Positions 34,023-43,430 are shown, counted from the stretch's first letter. The stretch: DNA of 64,000 nucleotides from RYN-230 sp963717125 (GCA_963717125.1 CAVQVG010000020.1:186001-250000), one strand, 5' to 3'. The notes: generated from the letters alone by a model not told the origin. Numbers and translations are program-made.

Positions 34023-34053
34023 AAAAGAAATGTCAATATCTCATGTTCGGCTT
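34023..34053 (+). repeat. array end site D (left arm only)
   Basis: A 31-nt left arm beginning AAAAGAAATGT and ending TTCGGCTT, directly followed by target-gene sequence GCCCGCCCCGTTCGG (Walker A, minus strand). It is 26/31 identical to the site A left arm. On the minus strand it gives the target gene a premature stop (GAGK-PNMRY-stop). Confidence 0.85.
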
Positions 34054-34191
34054 GCCCGCCCCGTTCGGCCCGAGGAAGCCGACGATCTCGCCGCGGCCCA
34101 CCTCCAGGCTGACCCCGCGCACCGCCTCGACGGCCCCGCCCTTGCCCGGGAACCGCTTGCGTAGCTCACTGGCGGTGATCACAGACGTCAT
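34033..34191 (-). pseudogene. DrrA-like ABC ATPase, N-terminal part separated by insertion
   Basis: Residues 1-47 of the ATPase: MTSVITASELRKRFPG, EAVRGVSLEVGRGEIVGFLG, PNGAGK, then five foreign residues (PNMRY) and a stop contributed by the array arm. The remainder of the gene is at 22040-21153. An in-frame upstream start at 34227 is possible, but the ATG at 34191 gives the usual length. The peptide ends in the P-loop and cannot be functional. Confidence 0.9.
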
Positions 34192-34233
34192 GTCGTCCAC
34201 TATCATCCGGTCGTCAAGTTTTGTCAACCAATT

Positions 34234-34262
34234 AGCTGACTAGCTGTGTCAGGCAGTCAGCT
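34234..34262. promoter_or_regulatory. TetR operator candidate
   Basis: AGCTGACT and AGTCAGCT form a perfect 8-bp inverted repeat with a 13-nt spacer, with a nested TGAC/GTCA pair inside. It lies between the divergent ABC ATPase start (34191) and the TetR start (34277), the expected place for TetR control of the exporter and of itself. Confidence 0.65.
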
Positions 34263-34276
34263 GATAATCTGCGGTC

Positions 34277-35128
34277 ATGGTGGCACGGCGGGCACCGGCC
34301 CAGGGGGAACGGCAGCGGGACGCGGAGCGGTCCCGGCAGGCCCTGCTCGACGCGGCGCTGGACGAGTTCTCCGAGCGTGGTTACGCGGGGGCGCGGGTGG
34401 CCGACATCGCGCGCCGCGCCGGGGTGAACAAGCAGCTGATCAACTACTACTTCGGCTCGAAGGAAGGCCTGTACCTGGCCGTGCAGCAGGCCTGGCTGGA
34501 CCGGGAGGAGGGGTTCGCGCCGCCGGACCTGCCGATGGCCGACCTGGTCGTGCGCTACCTGGCCGACGCGATCCGCGACCCGCGGTCACTGCGCCTGCTG
34601 CTGTGGCGTGGCCTGGCCGACGACAGCGCACCTGGTGGCGACCGGAGCCGGCAGCCGGACCTGGACCGGGTCCGGGCCCGGCAGGCGGCTGGCGAGGTGG
34701 CCGCCGACCTGGACCCGGCCGCGGTGCTGCTGGCCGGCATGGGCATGATCGCCGCCCCGCTGGCCATGCCCCAGGTGGCCTGGGCACTGTTCGGCATCGA
34801 CCCGGCCAGCGAGGAGTTCCTCATCCGGTACGGCGAGCAGATCCGGCGTATCGTCGCGCACCTGGCCGGGCGGTGGCCGGCTAGCCGACGCTGTCGCGCA
34901 CCGGGAGATACCGGCGGAGGAACGCCTCGGCCTTCTGCCACGCGCGGGCGGCCGGCTCGGGCTGGTGGAACATCGGGGCCATCCGGTTGTGGAAGGCGTG
35001 CCCCGCGTCCTCCTCCACGTGCACCTCCACGTTCGGGTACCGGGCCGCCGCGTCTTCCACCGCGCGGACCCGGTCCCGCGGGATGTACGCGTCGCTGCCC
35101 CCGAAGTGGAACTGCACCGGGGCGCTGA
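34277..35128 (+). CDS. TetR-family regulator of the interrupted ABC exporter
   Basis: The N-terminal helix-turn-helix is clear: SRQALLDAALDEFSERGYAG, VADIARRAGVNKQLINYYFG, SKEGLYLAVQQAW. The ligand domain ends near IRRIVAHLAGRWPAS. The frame then continues antisense into the dienelactone hydrolase gene as an Arg/Pro/Gly-rich tail. A TAG at 34882-34884 lies one frame off, so a one-base deletion near 34875 probably hides the true stop, giving a protein of about 202 residues. It was the repressor of the drrA-drrB-like operon that the cassette array has cut. Confidence 0.8.
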   Translation: MVARRAPAQGERQRDAERSRQALLDAALDEFSERGYAGARVADIARRAGVNKQLINYYFGSKEGLYLAVQQAWLDREEGFAPPDLPMADLVVRYLADAIRDPRSLRLLLWRGLADDSAPGGDRSRQPDLDRVRARQAAGEVAADLDPAAVLLAGMGMIAAPLAMPQVAWALFGIDPASEEFLIRYGEQIRRIVAHLAGRWPASRRCRAPGDTGGGTPRPSATRGRPARAGGTSGPSGCGRRAPRPPPRAPPRSGTGPPRLPPRGPGPAGCTRRCPRSGTAPGR

Positions 35129-35600
35129 CCTGGCTGAGCAGGTCCAGGCTGTCCGGCACGGCCGAGCCGTAGAACGAGAGCAGCACGTCCACCGGGGCCT
35201 GCGCGGCGACCAGGTAGCCGATCGAGCCGCCGAGGCAGAACCCGATCACCCCGAGGCCGCCGTCCACCTCGGGCAGCGAGGCCAGCGTGCCCAGCGCGGT
35301 CAGGCAGTCCCGGACGCCCTGCGCCGCGTCGAACTGCGCGCCCAGGGCCAGTGACTCTTCCAGCCCAGCCTGGTCGTGCGCGGCCTGGTGCCCCGGCTTG
35401 ATCCGCCAGAACAGGTCCGGCGCGGCCACCACGTAGCCCAGCCCGGCCAGGTCACTGGCCACCGCCCGGATGTAGTCGCTGACCCCGTAGATCTCCTGGA
35501 TCAGCAGCAGGCCGGGCCCGCTGCCGCTGTCCGGCACCCAGAGCGGCAGGTCAAACGCCCCACCGTCCTCGGCCGGCACCTGCTCGACGCGCTGCTGCAT
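34881..35600 (-). CDS. dienelactone hydrolase family protein
   Basis: A 239-residue alpha/beta hydrolase of the dienelactone hydrolase type. The nucleophile elbow is GFCLGG (Cys), the acid is in HFGGSDAYIP (Asp) and the His is in EDAGHAFHNR. These enzymes open lactones of aromatic degradation or hydrolyse other small esters. The gene stands alone between the TetR regulator and treZ. Intact and of normal length. Confidence 0.92.
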   Translation of the reverse strand: MQQRVEQVPAEDGGAFDLPLWVPDSGSGPGLLLIQEIYGVSDYIRAVASDLAGLGYVVAAPDLFWRIKPGHQAAHDQAGLEESLALGAQFDAAQGVRDCLTALGTLASLPEVDGGLGVIGFCLGGSIGYLVAAQAPVDVLLSFYGSAVPDSLDLLSQVSAPVQFHFGGSDAYIPRDRVRAVEDAAARYPNVEVHVEEDAGHAFHNRMAPMFHQPEPAARAWQKAEAFLRRYLPVRDSVG

Positions 35601-35634
35601 GGCTTCTCCTCCACGGGGGTTTGGTGCTGAGCGG

Positions 35635-37394
35635 TCAGGTGCTGAGCACGGCCAGGCACACCGCTGGCAGGTTAGCGTCCCCGCCGTCCAGGGTCACCCC
35701 CGTCCGGGACGCGGCCAGCACCGCGGCGCCGGGCCGGCCCAGCGGCAGCCGCTGGGCGTGCTCGCTCAGGTTGACCACGACCCGCAGCCGGCCGCGGTGC
35801 AGCACCAGCCACCGCTTGCTCTCGTCGTAGTCGGCCCGGACCTGGTCCAGCATCGGGTCGGTCAGCTCCGGCCAGGCCCGGCGCAGCGCGATCAGCTCGG
35901 TGTACCAGGCCAGCATGTCGCGGTGCGCGGCCTGGTCCAGCTCGGCCCAGTCCACCTTGGACCGGTAGAAGGTGGCCTCGTCCTGCGGGTCCGGCACGTC
36001 GGCCGGGCCCCAGCCGAACTCGGCGAACTCCGCCCGGCGGCCGGCCGCGACGGCCCGGGCCAGCTCCGGGTCGGTGTGGTCGGTGAAATACTGCCACGGC
36101 GTGCCCGCCGCCCACTCCTCCCCCATGAACAGCATCGGGGTGAACGGCGCGGTCAGCACCAGCCCGGCGCCGATCTTGACCAGGCCAGGAGCCAGCCCGG
36201 CGGAGATCCGGTCCCCGGTGGCCCGGTTGCCGACCTGGTCGTGATCCTGCAGGTAGCCGAGGAACCGGAAAGCCGGGATGCGCAGCAGGTCCACCGGGCG
36301 GCCGTGGCTGCGGCCGCGGAACTCCGACCAGGTGCCGTCGTGGAAGAACACCCGGGTCAGCGTCTTGACCAGGGCCCGCAGCGAGCCGAATTCGCGGTAG
36401 TAGCCCTGCCGCTCGCCGCTGACCGCGGCGTGCACCGCGTGATGGAAGTCATCGCTCCACTGCCCGGTCAGCCCGTACCCGCCTGCCTCCCGGGAGCTGA
36501 CCAGCCGCGGGTCGTTCAGGTCGGACTCGGCGATCAGCACCAGTTCGCGGTTCAGCCGGGTGCCCAGCGCCTGTACTTCGACCGCCAGCTCCTCCAGGAA
36601 GTGCAGCGCCCGGTGGTCCTCGAACGCGTGCACCGCGTCCAGCCGCAGCCCGTCCAGGTGGTAGTCCCGCAGCCACATCAGCGCGTTGCCGGTGAGGAAC
36701 TGGCGCACCTCGTCCGAGCCGGGCTGGTCCAGATTCACCGCCGGGCCCCAGGGCGTCACGTGCGCGGTGGTGAAGTACGGTCCGAACGCGCCGAGCTGGT
36801 TGCCGATGCCGACGTGGTTGTAGACCACGTCGAGCAGCACGCCGAGACGCCGCGCGTGACACGCGTCCACGAACCGCTTCAGCCCGTCCGGGCCGCCGTA
36901 CGCCTCGTGCACCGCCCACAGGTGGATGCCGTCATAGCCCCAGCCCCAGCGGCCGGGGAAGCTGGCCACCGGCATCAGCTCGATCATGTCCACGCCCAGG
37001 TCGCGGACGTGGTCGAGACGGCCGATGGCGGCGTCGAACGTGCCGTCCGGGGTGAACGTGCCGACATGCAGCTCGTAGATCACCGCGCCGCGCAGCGGGC
37101 CGCCCCGCCAGCCGTGGTCGGTCCAGCCGAACGCGGCGTGATCGTAGCTCCGGCTCAGCCCCGCGCTGCCGTCCGGCTGCCGTGGTGACCGAGGGTCGGC
37201 CAGCGCCGCCCCGCCGTCCAGCCGGAACCCGTAGTCGGCGCCGTCGGCCGCGCCCGGCACGCTCGCTTCCCACCAGCCGGCCCCGCGGCCGGGCGCATCG
37301 GCACGACCTTCTCCGCGCCGTCCGCCTCGCCCGCCGGCCTGACCTGCACCTCGACCGCCCCGGCGGCAGGGGCCCATACCCGGAACACGCTCAC
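35635..37394 (-). pseudogene. treZ: malto-oligosyltrehalose trehalohydrolase, one frameshift
   Basis: TreZ releases trehalose from the maltooligosyl-trehalose made by TreY. A GH13 enzyme: MSVFRVWAPAAGAVEVQV (N-terminal CBM-like domain), GDLRAA-like ELHVGTFTPDGTFDAAIGRL, HLDGLRLDAVHAFEDH (catalytic Asp), VLIAESDLNDPRL (catalytic Glu) and YLQDHDQVGNRATG (Asp). The first 35 residues are in another frame; one base is missing near 37285-37295 in a C-rich run, and adding it gives a 586-residue protein. The ATG at 37394 is 9 nt downstream of treY. Part of glgX-treY-treZ. Confidence 0.9.
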
Positions 37395-37403
37395 GTCCGC
37401 ACC

Positions 37404-39918
37404 TCAGGAAACATCATGAGCCGGTGACGCCGCCGCGTCGAGATCCGGCGAGGGTGATTCGGCGGGGATCAAGAGTGCCACGGGATGGCGTTCAGTAATC
37501 GTGGCCAGCAGTGGGCGCGGGCCGGTCAGCATAGCGCCGGTGAGCAGGTCCTGATACGTGCCGGCGGGCAGCGGCAGTACGGTGCCCGCCCAGCCGCCGC
37601 GGCGGCGCAGGCCGGCCTGCCGCCTGGTGGCCACGGTGACGGCCTGGCCGCGGGCGAACGCGACGGCGTGCCTGGCCGCCGGGCCCTCGGCGGCCAGCGG
37701 CTGGTAGCCGGCCGCGAACCAGTCCGGGTGCGCCCGGCGCAGCTTCAGTGCGGTGGACGTCACCAGCAGCTTCTCCGCGTCAAGGCCCGCTGGGCCGGCT
37801 GGCGCTGGCCTCGGCGCGGAGCGGAGATCGGGGGGTTCCGGGGGCTCGCCCCCCCGGGCTGAACAGCGCGGCGAGCAGCTCCCGGCCCCGGGTGAAATCG
37901 GCCGGGGCCCGGTTGTCCGGGTTGACCAGGGCCAGGCCGGCCAGCTCGCAGCCCTGGTACACATCGGGCACCCCGGGCATGGTGAGCTGGACCAGCTTCA
38001 TGCCGAGCGAGTTGGCCCCGGCGTCCTCGCCCAGCGCGGCCGCGAAGCCGGCCAGCTGGCTGGTCAGCTCGTCGTCGTCCAGCACCTGCTCGGCGAAGCT
38101 GAGCACCATCGCCTCGTACTCGGCGTCCGGGTCGGTCCACGAGGTGCGCGTCTTGGCCTCACGCATCGCCTTGACCAGGTACCCGGTCAGCCGTTCCCGG
38201 TCCAGCGGCCAGGCGCCGGCCAGCGTCTGCCACATCAGGTACTCGGTGTCCGGGTCCGGGACCAGCCCGCCGGCCAGCGCGGCGGCCCGGTCGTGCCACC
38301 GGGTCACCTCGGCCAGCCAGGCCAGCGGGATCTCGGCCAGCACCGCGAGCCGGGCCCGGACATCCTCCTGGCGCTTGGTGTCGTGGGTGGACAGCGTGGT
38401 CAGCGTGCCCGGCCAGTGCCGGGCCAGGTGCGCGGCGAACCGGTGGAACTCGGCCGGGCCGCGGCCGAACCGGTCCGGGTCGCCGCCGACCTCGTTCAGC
38501 GCGGCCAGCCGGGACCAGCGGTAGAACGCGGTGTCCTCCACGCCCTTGGCCATCACCGGGCCGCAGACCTGCTGGAACAGGATGACGAACGGCGCGGGCC
38601 CGGTCAGCGCGAGGTCCGTGACGGCCAGCAGCAGCGGATGCAGGTGCGCCGGGAGGCGCGGCCGGGCGGCCGCCGCGGCCTGGTCCAGGATCGCGGTCAA
38701 CTGCGGCGGCGCGGGCTCGCCGGGGACCACGTAGGCCCGGTATACCGGCATCGCGGTGAGCAGCTCGGTGAGCACGGCCGTCAGGTCCCCGGCCGGGTAG
38801 CCGGCTAGCGGCGGGTGCGCGGTCTGGCTGACCAGCCGGGTCAGCCGGGCCACCTCGGCGGCCAGGGCCTGCTCGGCCTCGGTCCGCTTGGCCTCCTCAG
38901 CCACCCCGGCGAACGCCGCGGCGCCGCCGGTGAACTCGACGTAGCCGGTGGCCAGCGGCTCCGCCCCGGCCGGGTCGAGGAACAGGCCGCCGACCGCGCC
39001 GAGACTGTCGTAGCCGGTGGTGCCCGCGCACGGCCAGTCGGCGGGCAGCCGCTCGTCGCCGGACAGGATCTTCTCGGTGCACACCCAGCGGCCGCCGGTC
39101 CGGTCGGCCAGCCGGCGCAGGTAGCCGCGCGGGTCGGCCAGCCCGTCCGGGTGGTCCACCCGGAGCCCGTCGATGAGCCCCTCGGCGACCAGGCCGAGGA
39201 TCAGCGCGTGGGTGGCCTCGAACACCTCGGGGTCTTCCACCCGGACCGCGATCAGCGAGCTGATGTCGAAGAACCGGCGCCAGTTGAGCTCGGTGGCGGC
39301 CAGCCGCCAGTCGGCCAGCCGGTAGTGCTGCGCGGCCAGCAGGTCAGCCAGCGGCAGCCCGGCCGTGCCCGGGCGGACCGGGAACACGTGGTCGAAGTAG
39401 CGCAGCACCGGCTCGGCGCCGCCGCCGGTGGTCAGCTTGGACACGGTCAGGTCGGCCAGGCAGTCCGGCAGCGGGCCGCCCAGCACCGGCAGCAGCAGGC
39501 GGCCGTCCTGCGCGGCCCAGTCCACGTCGAACCAGGACGCGAACGGCGAGGCCAGCCCGTCCCGGAGCACCGACCACAGCGGCCGGTTCAGCGACTCGGG
39601 CACCGGGATGGCCATGTGGTTGGGCACGATGTTGACCAGCACGCCAAGCCCGGCGATGCGGAACCGGCGCACCATGTCCCGGAACGCGGTCTCGCCGCCC
39701 AGGTCGGCGGACACCCGGGAGTGGTCCACCACGTCGTAGCCGTGCCGGGAGCCCGGCGTGGCCTGCAGGATCGGCGACAGGTAGACGTGGCTGACGCCCA
39801 GCGCGGCCAGGTAGTCGGCGCTGGCGGCGGCGTCCGCGAAGCCAAAGCCCGGCTGAAGTTGCAGCCGGTAACTGGACACCGGCACGCTCCGCCGACCCGG
39901 GCCGCCCGGGTCAGGCAC
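37404..39918 (-). pseudogene. treY: malto-oligosyltrehalose synthase, one frameshift near the C-terminus
   Basis: TreY turns the reducing end of a maltodextrin into a trehalose unit. GH13 fold: SYRLQLQPGFGFADAAASAD, GYDVVDHSRVSADLGGETAF, LIDGLRVDHPDGLADPRGYL (catalytic Asp), WVCTEKILSGDERLP (Glu), STHDTKRQEDVRARL (Asp). The frame breaks at a run of seven C (37849-37855, plus strand). With six C the C-terminus continues as LDAEKLLVTSTALKLRRAHP, which is the expected ending, for a protein of about 837 residues. One extra base in a homopolymer is probably a sequencing error. The start overlaps the glgX stop. Confidence 0.9.
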
Positions 39919-42133
39919 GGGCGAGGACCTGCATGGAGCGGCTGGGGATGGGCACCGCGTCGCCCGGCTTGACCGCGGGCGCGTCCGCCACCGCGCTGTG
40001 CGGCAGCGCGGTGTCCAGCACCTTGGCCCACTTCTCGCCGTACCGCTGCGGCGGGATGGTGAACGCCAGGTCCAGCTCGCTCGCGTTGAACAGGAGCAGG
40101 AACGACTCGTCCCGGGTCCGCTCGCCGCGCGGGTCGGGCTCGGAGATCGCGTCGCCGTTGAGGAACACGGTGAGCGACTTCGCGAAGCCCACCGCCCAGT
40201 CGTCGTCGGTCATCTCCTCGCCGGCCGGGGTGAACCAGGCGATGTCACCGGGCTTGTCGTGCCCCCCGGCGCGACCGCGGACCGCCTCCTGGCCGCGGAA
40301 GAACCGGCGGCGGCGGAACACCGGATGGTCGGCGCGCAGCCGGATCAGCGTCGCCGCGAAGTCGAGCAGGTCCTGGTCGCCGGCGTAGCCGGGCACGTCG
40401 GCAGCGTCGTCCGGCGGCTCATGGTCAGAAGGCCCGTGGTCAGAAGGCCCGTGGTCAGAAGGCCCGTGGTCAGAAGGCCAGTGCACCCAGGAGATGTCAG
40501 TGTCCTGGCAGTAGGCGTTGTTGTTGCCGCGCTGGGTGCGGCCCATCTCGTCCCCGGCCAGCAGCATCGGGACGCCCTGGGACAGCAGCACGGTGCACAG
40601 GAAGTTGCGCTTCTGCCGGTCGCGCAGCGCGCACACCGCCGGGTCGTCGGTGGGACCTTCGGCGCCGCAGTTCCAGGACCGGTTGTCGTCGCTGCCGTCC
40701 CGGCCGCCCTCGCCGTTGGCCTCGTTGTGCTTGTGGTTGTAGGAGACCAGGTCGGCCAGCGTGAAGCCGTCGTGCGCGGTGACGAAGTTGACCGAGGCCA
40801 CCGGTCGCCGGCCGTCGCTCAGGTACAGGTCGCTGGACCCGGTCAGCCGGGAGGCGAATTCGGGCAGGGTGGCGTGCTCGCCGCGCCAGAAGTCGCGCAC
40901 CGTGTCCCGGAACTTGCCGTTCCACTCGGTCCACAGCGGCGGGAAGTTGCCCACCTGGTAGCCGCCCTCACCCACGTCCCACGGCTCGGCGATGAGCTTG
41001 ACCTGGGACACGACGGGGTCCTGCTGGACCATGTCGAAGAACGCGGACAGCCGGTCCACCTCGTGGAACTGGCGGGCCAGCGCCGCGGCCAGGTCGAACC
41101 GGAAGCCGTCCACGTGCATCTCGGTGACCCAGTAGCGCAGCGAGTCCATGATCATCTGGAGCACGTGCGGGTGCCGCATCAGCAGGCTGTTGCCGGTGCC
41201 CGTGGTGTCCATGTAGAACCGCTCGTCGTCGCTGGCCAGGCGGTAGTAGGACCGGTTGTCGATACCGCGGAAGGACAGCGTGGGGCCGAGGTGGTTGCCC
41301 TCCGCGGTGTGGTTGTACACCACGTCCAGGATCACCTCGATGCCGGCCTGGTGCAGGGTGCGGACCATCGACTTGAATTCCTGCACCTGCTCGCCGCGGG
41401 CGCCACTGGCCGCGTAGCCGTTGTGCGGCGCGAAGAACCCGAGCGTGTTGTAGCCCCAGTAGTTGGCCAGGCCGCGTTCGGCCAGGATGGCGTCGCTGAC
41501 GAACTGGTGTACCGGCATCAGCTCGATGGCGGTGACGCCCAGCCCGTGCAGGTGCTCGATGACCGCGGGATGGGCCAGCCCCTGGTAGCTGCCGCGCTGG
41601 GCCGGCGGCACCTCGGGGTGCAGCTTCGTCAGCCCGCGCACGTGCGCCTCGTAGATCACCGTCTCGTGATACGGGGTCCGCGGGTGCCGGTCGCTGTCCC
41701 AGCTGAAGAACGGGTTGATGACCACCGACCGGGGCACGTACGGCGCCGAGTCGGTGTCGTTGCGCTCGTCCGGCTGGCCGAACGGGTAGGCGAACACCGC
41801 CTGGTCCCAGCGCACGCTGCCCTCGACGGCCTTGGCGTACGGGTCGAGCAGCAGCTTGGCCGGGTTGCAGCGCTGGCCGGCCGCCGGGTCGTACCGGCCG
41901 TGCACCCGGTAGCCATAGCGCTGGCCTGGGCCGATGCCAGGCAGGTAGCCGTGCCAGACGAACCCGTCCACCTCGTGCAGCGGCACCCGGGTCTCGGCCC
42001 CGTCCTCGTCGAACAGGCACAGCTCCACCCGGTGGGCGACCTCGGAGAACAGGGCGAAATTGGTGCCCACCCCGTCATAGGTGGCGCCGAGCGGGTAACT
42101 GCCGCCCGGCCAGATCAACGCCTCCTGCGTCAC
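39911..42133 (-). CDS. glgX: glycogen debranching enzyme GlgX/TreX
   Basis: A 740-residue GH13 isoamylase-type enzyme that removes side chains from glycogen to supply maltodextrins to TreY. It has an N-terminal CBM48 (GTNFALFSEVAHRVELCLFD), EVILDVVYNHTAEGNH, MHVDGFRFDLAAALAR (nucleophile Asp), VKLIAEPWDVGEGGYQ (acid Glu) and VNFVTAHDGFTLADLV (Asp). The order glgX-treY-treZ with 8-nt overlap or 9-nt gap marks one operon. A four-unit SDHGP repeat sits near residue 555. The gene is intact. Confidence 0.94.
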   Translation of the reverse strand: MTQEALIWPGGSYPLGATYDGVGTNFALFSEVAHRVELCLFDEDGAETRVPLHEVDGFVWHGYLPGIGPGQRYGYRVHGRYDPAAGQRCNPAKLLLDPYAKAVEGSVRWDQAVFAYPFGQPDERNDTDSAPYVPRSVVINPFFSWDSDRHPRTPYHETVIYEAHVRGLTKLHPEVPPAQRGSYQGLAHPAVIEHLHGLGVTAIELMPVHQFVSDAILAERGLANYWGYNTLGFFAPHNGYAASGARGEQVQEFKSMVRTLHQAGIEVILDVVYNHTAEGNHLGPTLSFRGIDNRSYYRLASDDERFYMDTTGTGNSLLMRHPHVLQMIMDSLRYWVTEMHVDGFRFDLAAALARQFHEVDRLSAFFDMVQQDPVVSQVKLIAEPWDVGEGGYQVGNFPPLWTEWNGKFRDTVRDFWRGEHATLPEFASRLTGSSDLYLSDGRRPVASVNFVTAHDGFTLADLVSYNHKHNEANGEGGRDGSDDNRSWNCGAEGPTDDPAVCALRDRQKRNFLCTVLLSQGVPMLLAGDEMGRTQRGNNNAYCQDTDISWVHWPSDHGPSDHGPSDHGPSDHEPPDDAADVPGYAGDQDLLDFAATLIRLRADHPVFRRRRFFRGQEAVRGRAGGHDKPGDIAWFTPAGEEMTDDDWAVGFAKSLTVFLNGDAISEPDPRGERTRDESFLLLFNASELDLAFTIPPQRYGEKWAKVLDTALPHSAVADAPAVKPGDAVPIPSRSMQVLARA
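40422..40481 (-). repeat. four 15-bp tandem repeats in glgX (SDHGP repeat)
   Basis: TGGTCAGAAGGCCCG repeated four times in frame (the first and last units have one or two changes), encoding SDHGP-SDHGP-SDHGP-SDHEP in GlgX. Almost identical copies suggest recent slippage. The position is a surface loop between catalytic blocks, so a length change would be tolerated. Confidence 0.85.
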
Positions 42134-42303
42134 CGGATTTCCGTCCCCTGGTGTCGTGGGCTATCTGCCCGCCCGTGCACTCCCCGGCCGGCCCGACCAT
42201 AGCGCAGCAGGGTTACCGGGACGTGACGTGCCCGCGCGGCGCAGGGTCAAACAACTGTGGCGATAGGGACAGTGGAGTTCGGGCCGATCAGATCCGGGGT
42301 GCG

Positions 42304-43206
42304 TCAGGTGTCCCGGATGATCTCCTTGATCAGCTTTGTCGTCCCGGCCGGAGTGAGCGCCTCCGCGCTCAGCCGGTTCATGATCTCCATGTAGTGGTCC
42401 ACGTCGGTGCGCCGCTCGAGGTACAGAGCGCTGGTCAGCTGCTCGATGTAGACCACGTCCGGCAGGTCGGGCTCGCCGAACCGGAGCACGGTGAACGAGC
42501 CGCCCGCGGCCGCGTGGCCGCCCCGGCGGAACGGCACCACCTGGATGGTGACCTGGTTCAGCCCGGCCACCTCGAGCAGCCGGTTGAGCTGCCCGCGCAT
42601 CACGTCCCGGCCGCCGACCGGGCGGCGCAGCGCGGCCTCATCCATCACCGACCAGACCCGTGGCGGCTGGGCGCTGCTGAGCAGGTCCTGGCGGGCCATC
42701 CGCAGGCTGACCCGGCGGTCGATCTCGGTTTCCGGGGCGGCCCGGTGGCCGAGCATGGTGACGGCACGGGCGTAGCCCTCGGTCTGGAACAAGCCGTGCA
42801 CGAACTGCAGCTCGAACGTCCTAATCAGCGAGGCCGCGGCCTCCAGGCCCAGGTAGGTCTCGAACCAGTCCGGCAGGATGTCGCCGTACTGAGTCCACCA
42901 GCCCTGGTTGTTGGCCTGCCGGGCCAGGGACAGCAGCCCAGCCCGCATCTGCTCGTCGGTCACCCCGTACAGGGTGAGCAGGTCGGACACGTCGCGTATC
43001 TTGCAGCCGACCCGGCCGTGCTCCAGTCGGCTGATCTTCGACCGGGAGGCGCGGATCTCGTAACCGGCCTGATCCGGGGTGATCCCGGCGGCCTCACGCA
43101 GACGGCGCAGCTGGGCACCGAGCATCATCCGGACCACGGTGCCGCCGGCCCGGGCGCCTGCCAGCGCGCCGACCGGTTCGTCGTCGGCCGGATGAACGGC
43201 AGTCAT
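42304..43206 (-). CDS. helix-turn-helix regulator with DUF5753 domain
   Basis: A 300-residue regulator with an N-terminal XRE helix-turn-helix (LGAQLRRLREAAGITPDQAG, RASRSKISRLEHGRV) and a C-terminal DUF5753 domain (FELQFVHGLFQTEGYARAVT; DVVYIEQLTSALYLERRTDV). WhiJ-like regulators of this kind pair with a DUF397 protein and an anti-sigma-like ATPase and control development and antibiotic genes in Streptomyces and relatives; all three are present here (42304-44462). It has normal length and no defects. Confidence 0.93.
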   Translation of the reverse strand: MTAVHPADDEPVGALAGARAGGTVVRMMLGAQLRRLREAAGITPDQAGYEIRASRSKISRLEHGRVGCKIRDVSDLLTLYGVTDEQMRAGLLSLARQANNQGWWTQYGDILPDWFETYLGLEAAASLIRTFELQFVHGLFQTEGYARAVTMLGHRAAPETEIDRRVSLRMARQDLLSSAQPPRVWSVMDEAALRRPVGGRDVMRGQLNRLLEVAGLNQVTIQVVPFRRGGHAAAGGSFTVLRFGEPDLPDVVYIEQLTSALYLERRTDVDHYMEIMNRLSAEALTPAGTTKLIKEIIRDT

Positions 43207-43430
43207 CTCAGCTCCCGGCTCATACCAGCTCCAGACCCGATGGAATCACGGCCATCACACCTAACCCCCCCGGCCGATGCCAGACGCGGTGCCCGAGAGC
43301 GAGTCAGGGCGCGCAATATCTGCCAGCAGCGCGGCCCGCCATCCGGCGGGACACACAGAGCACGATATCACCGAGCCGGCACCGTGTCCCGGGTCAAAAT
43401 GGCGCGACTTTCCAGGCCCGGGACGGCCAG

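Larger units (their letters stand above)
22041..34053. mobile_element. 12,010-bp tandem four-cassette array inserted in the Walker A codon of an ABC ATPase gene
   Basis: The insertion splits a drrA-like gene at its lysine codon and is bounded by CTT on both sides (22041-22043 and 34051-34053). Removing it gives the exact sequence for GPNGAGKTTTMRML. The right arm CTTAGCGACTCCGTAGGCAT lies at the left boundary and the AT-rich left arm (AAAAGAAATGT at its start, TTCGGCTT at its end) at the right boundary. Both arms together, in the same orientation and around the same CTT, occur three times inside (24348, 28334, 30824). This divides the insert into cassettes of 2335, 3986, 2490 and 3199 bp. No recombinase gene lies inside. 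The exact 28-nt spacing from AGAAATGT to CTT is kept in all four left arms. Confidence 0.88.

Noticed and set aside
22041..34053. Integron cassette array with attC sites
   Set aside because: The composite sites have no GTTRRRY/RYYYAAC pair, are not palindromic, no intI-like gene is present and cassettes carry several genes with their own promoters.
22041..34053. Ordinary IS or composite transposon
   Set aside because: The arms are direct and different from each other, not terminal inverted repeats; there is no target duplication beyond CTT and no transposase inside.
40421..40484. Short CRISPR-like repeat
   Set aside because: Units are contiguous 15-mers without spacers and in frame with GlgX, so this is a coding tandem repeat.
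39998..42202. Long plus-strand frame opposite glgX
   Set aside because: Antisense shadow rich in Val/His/Gln/Arg; the minus strand encodes a full GlgX with all catalytic residues.
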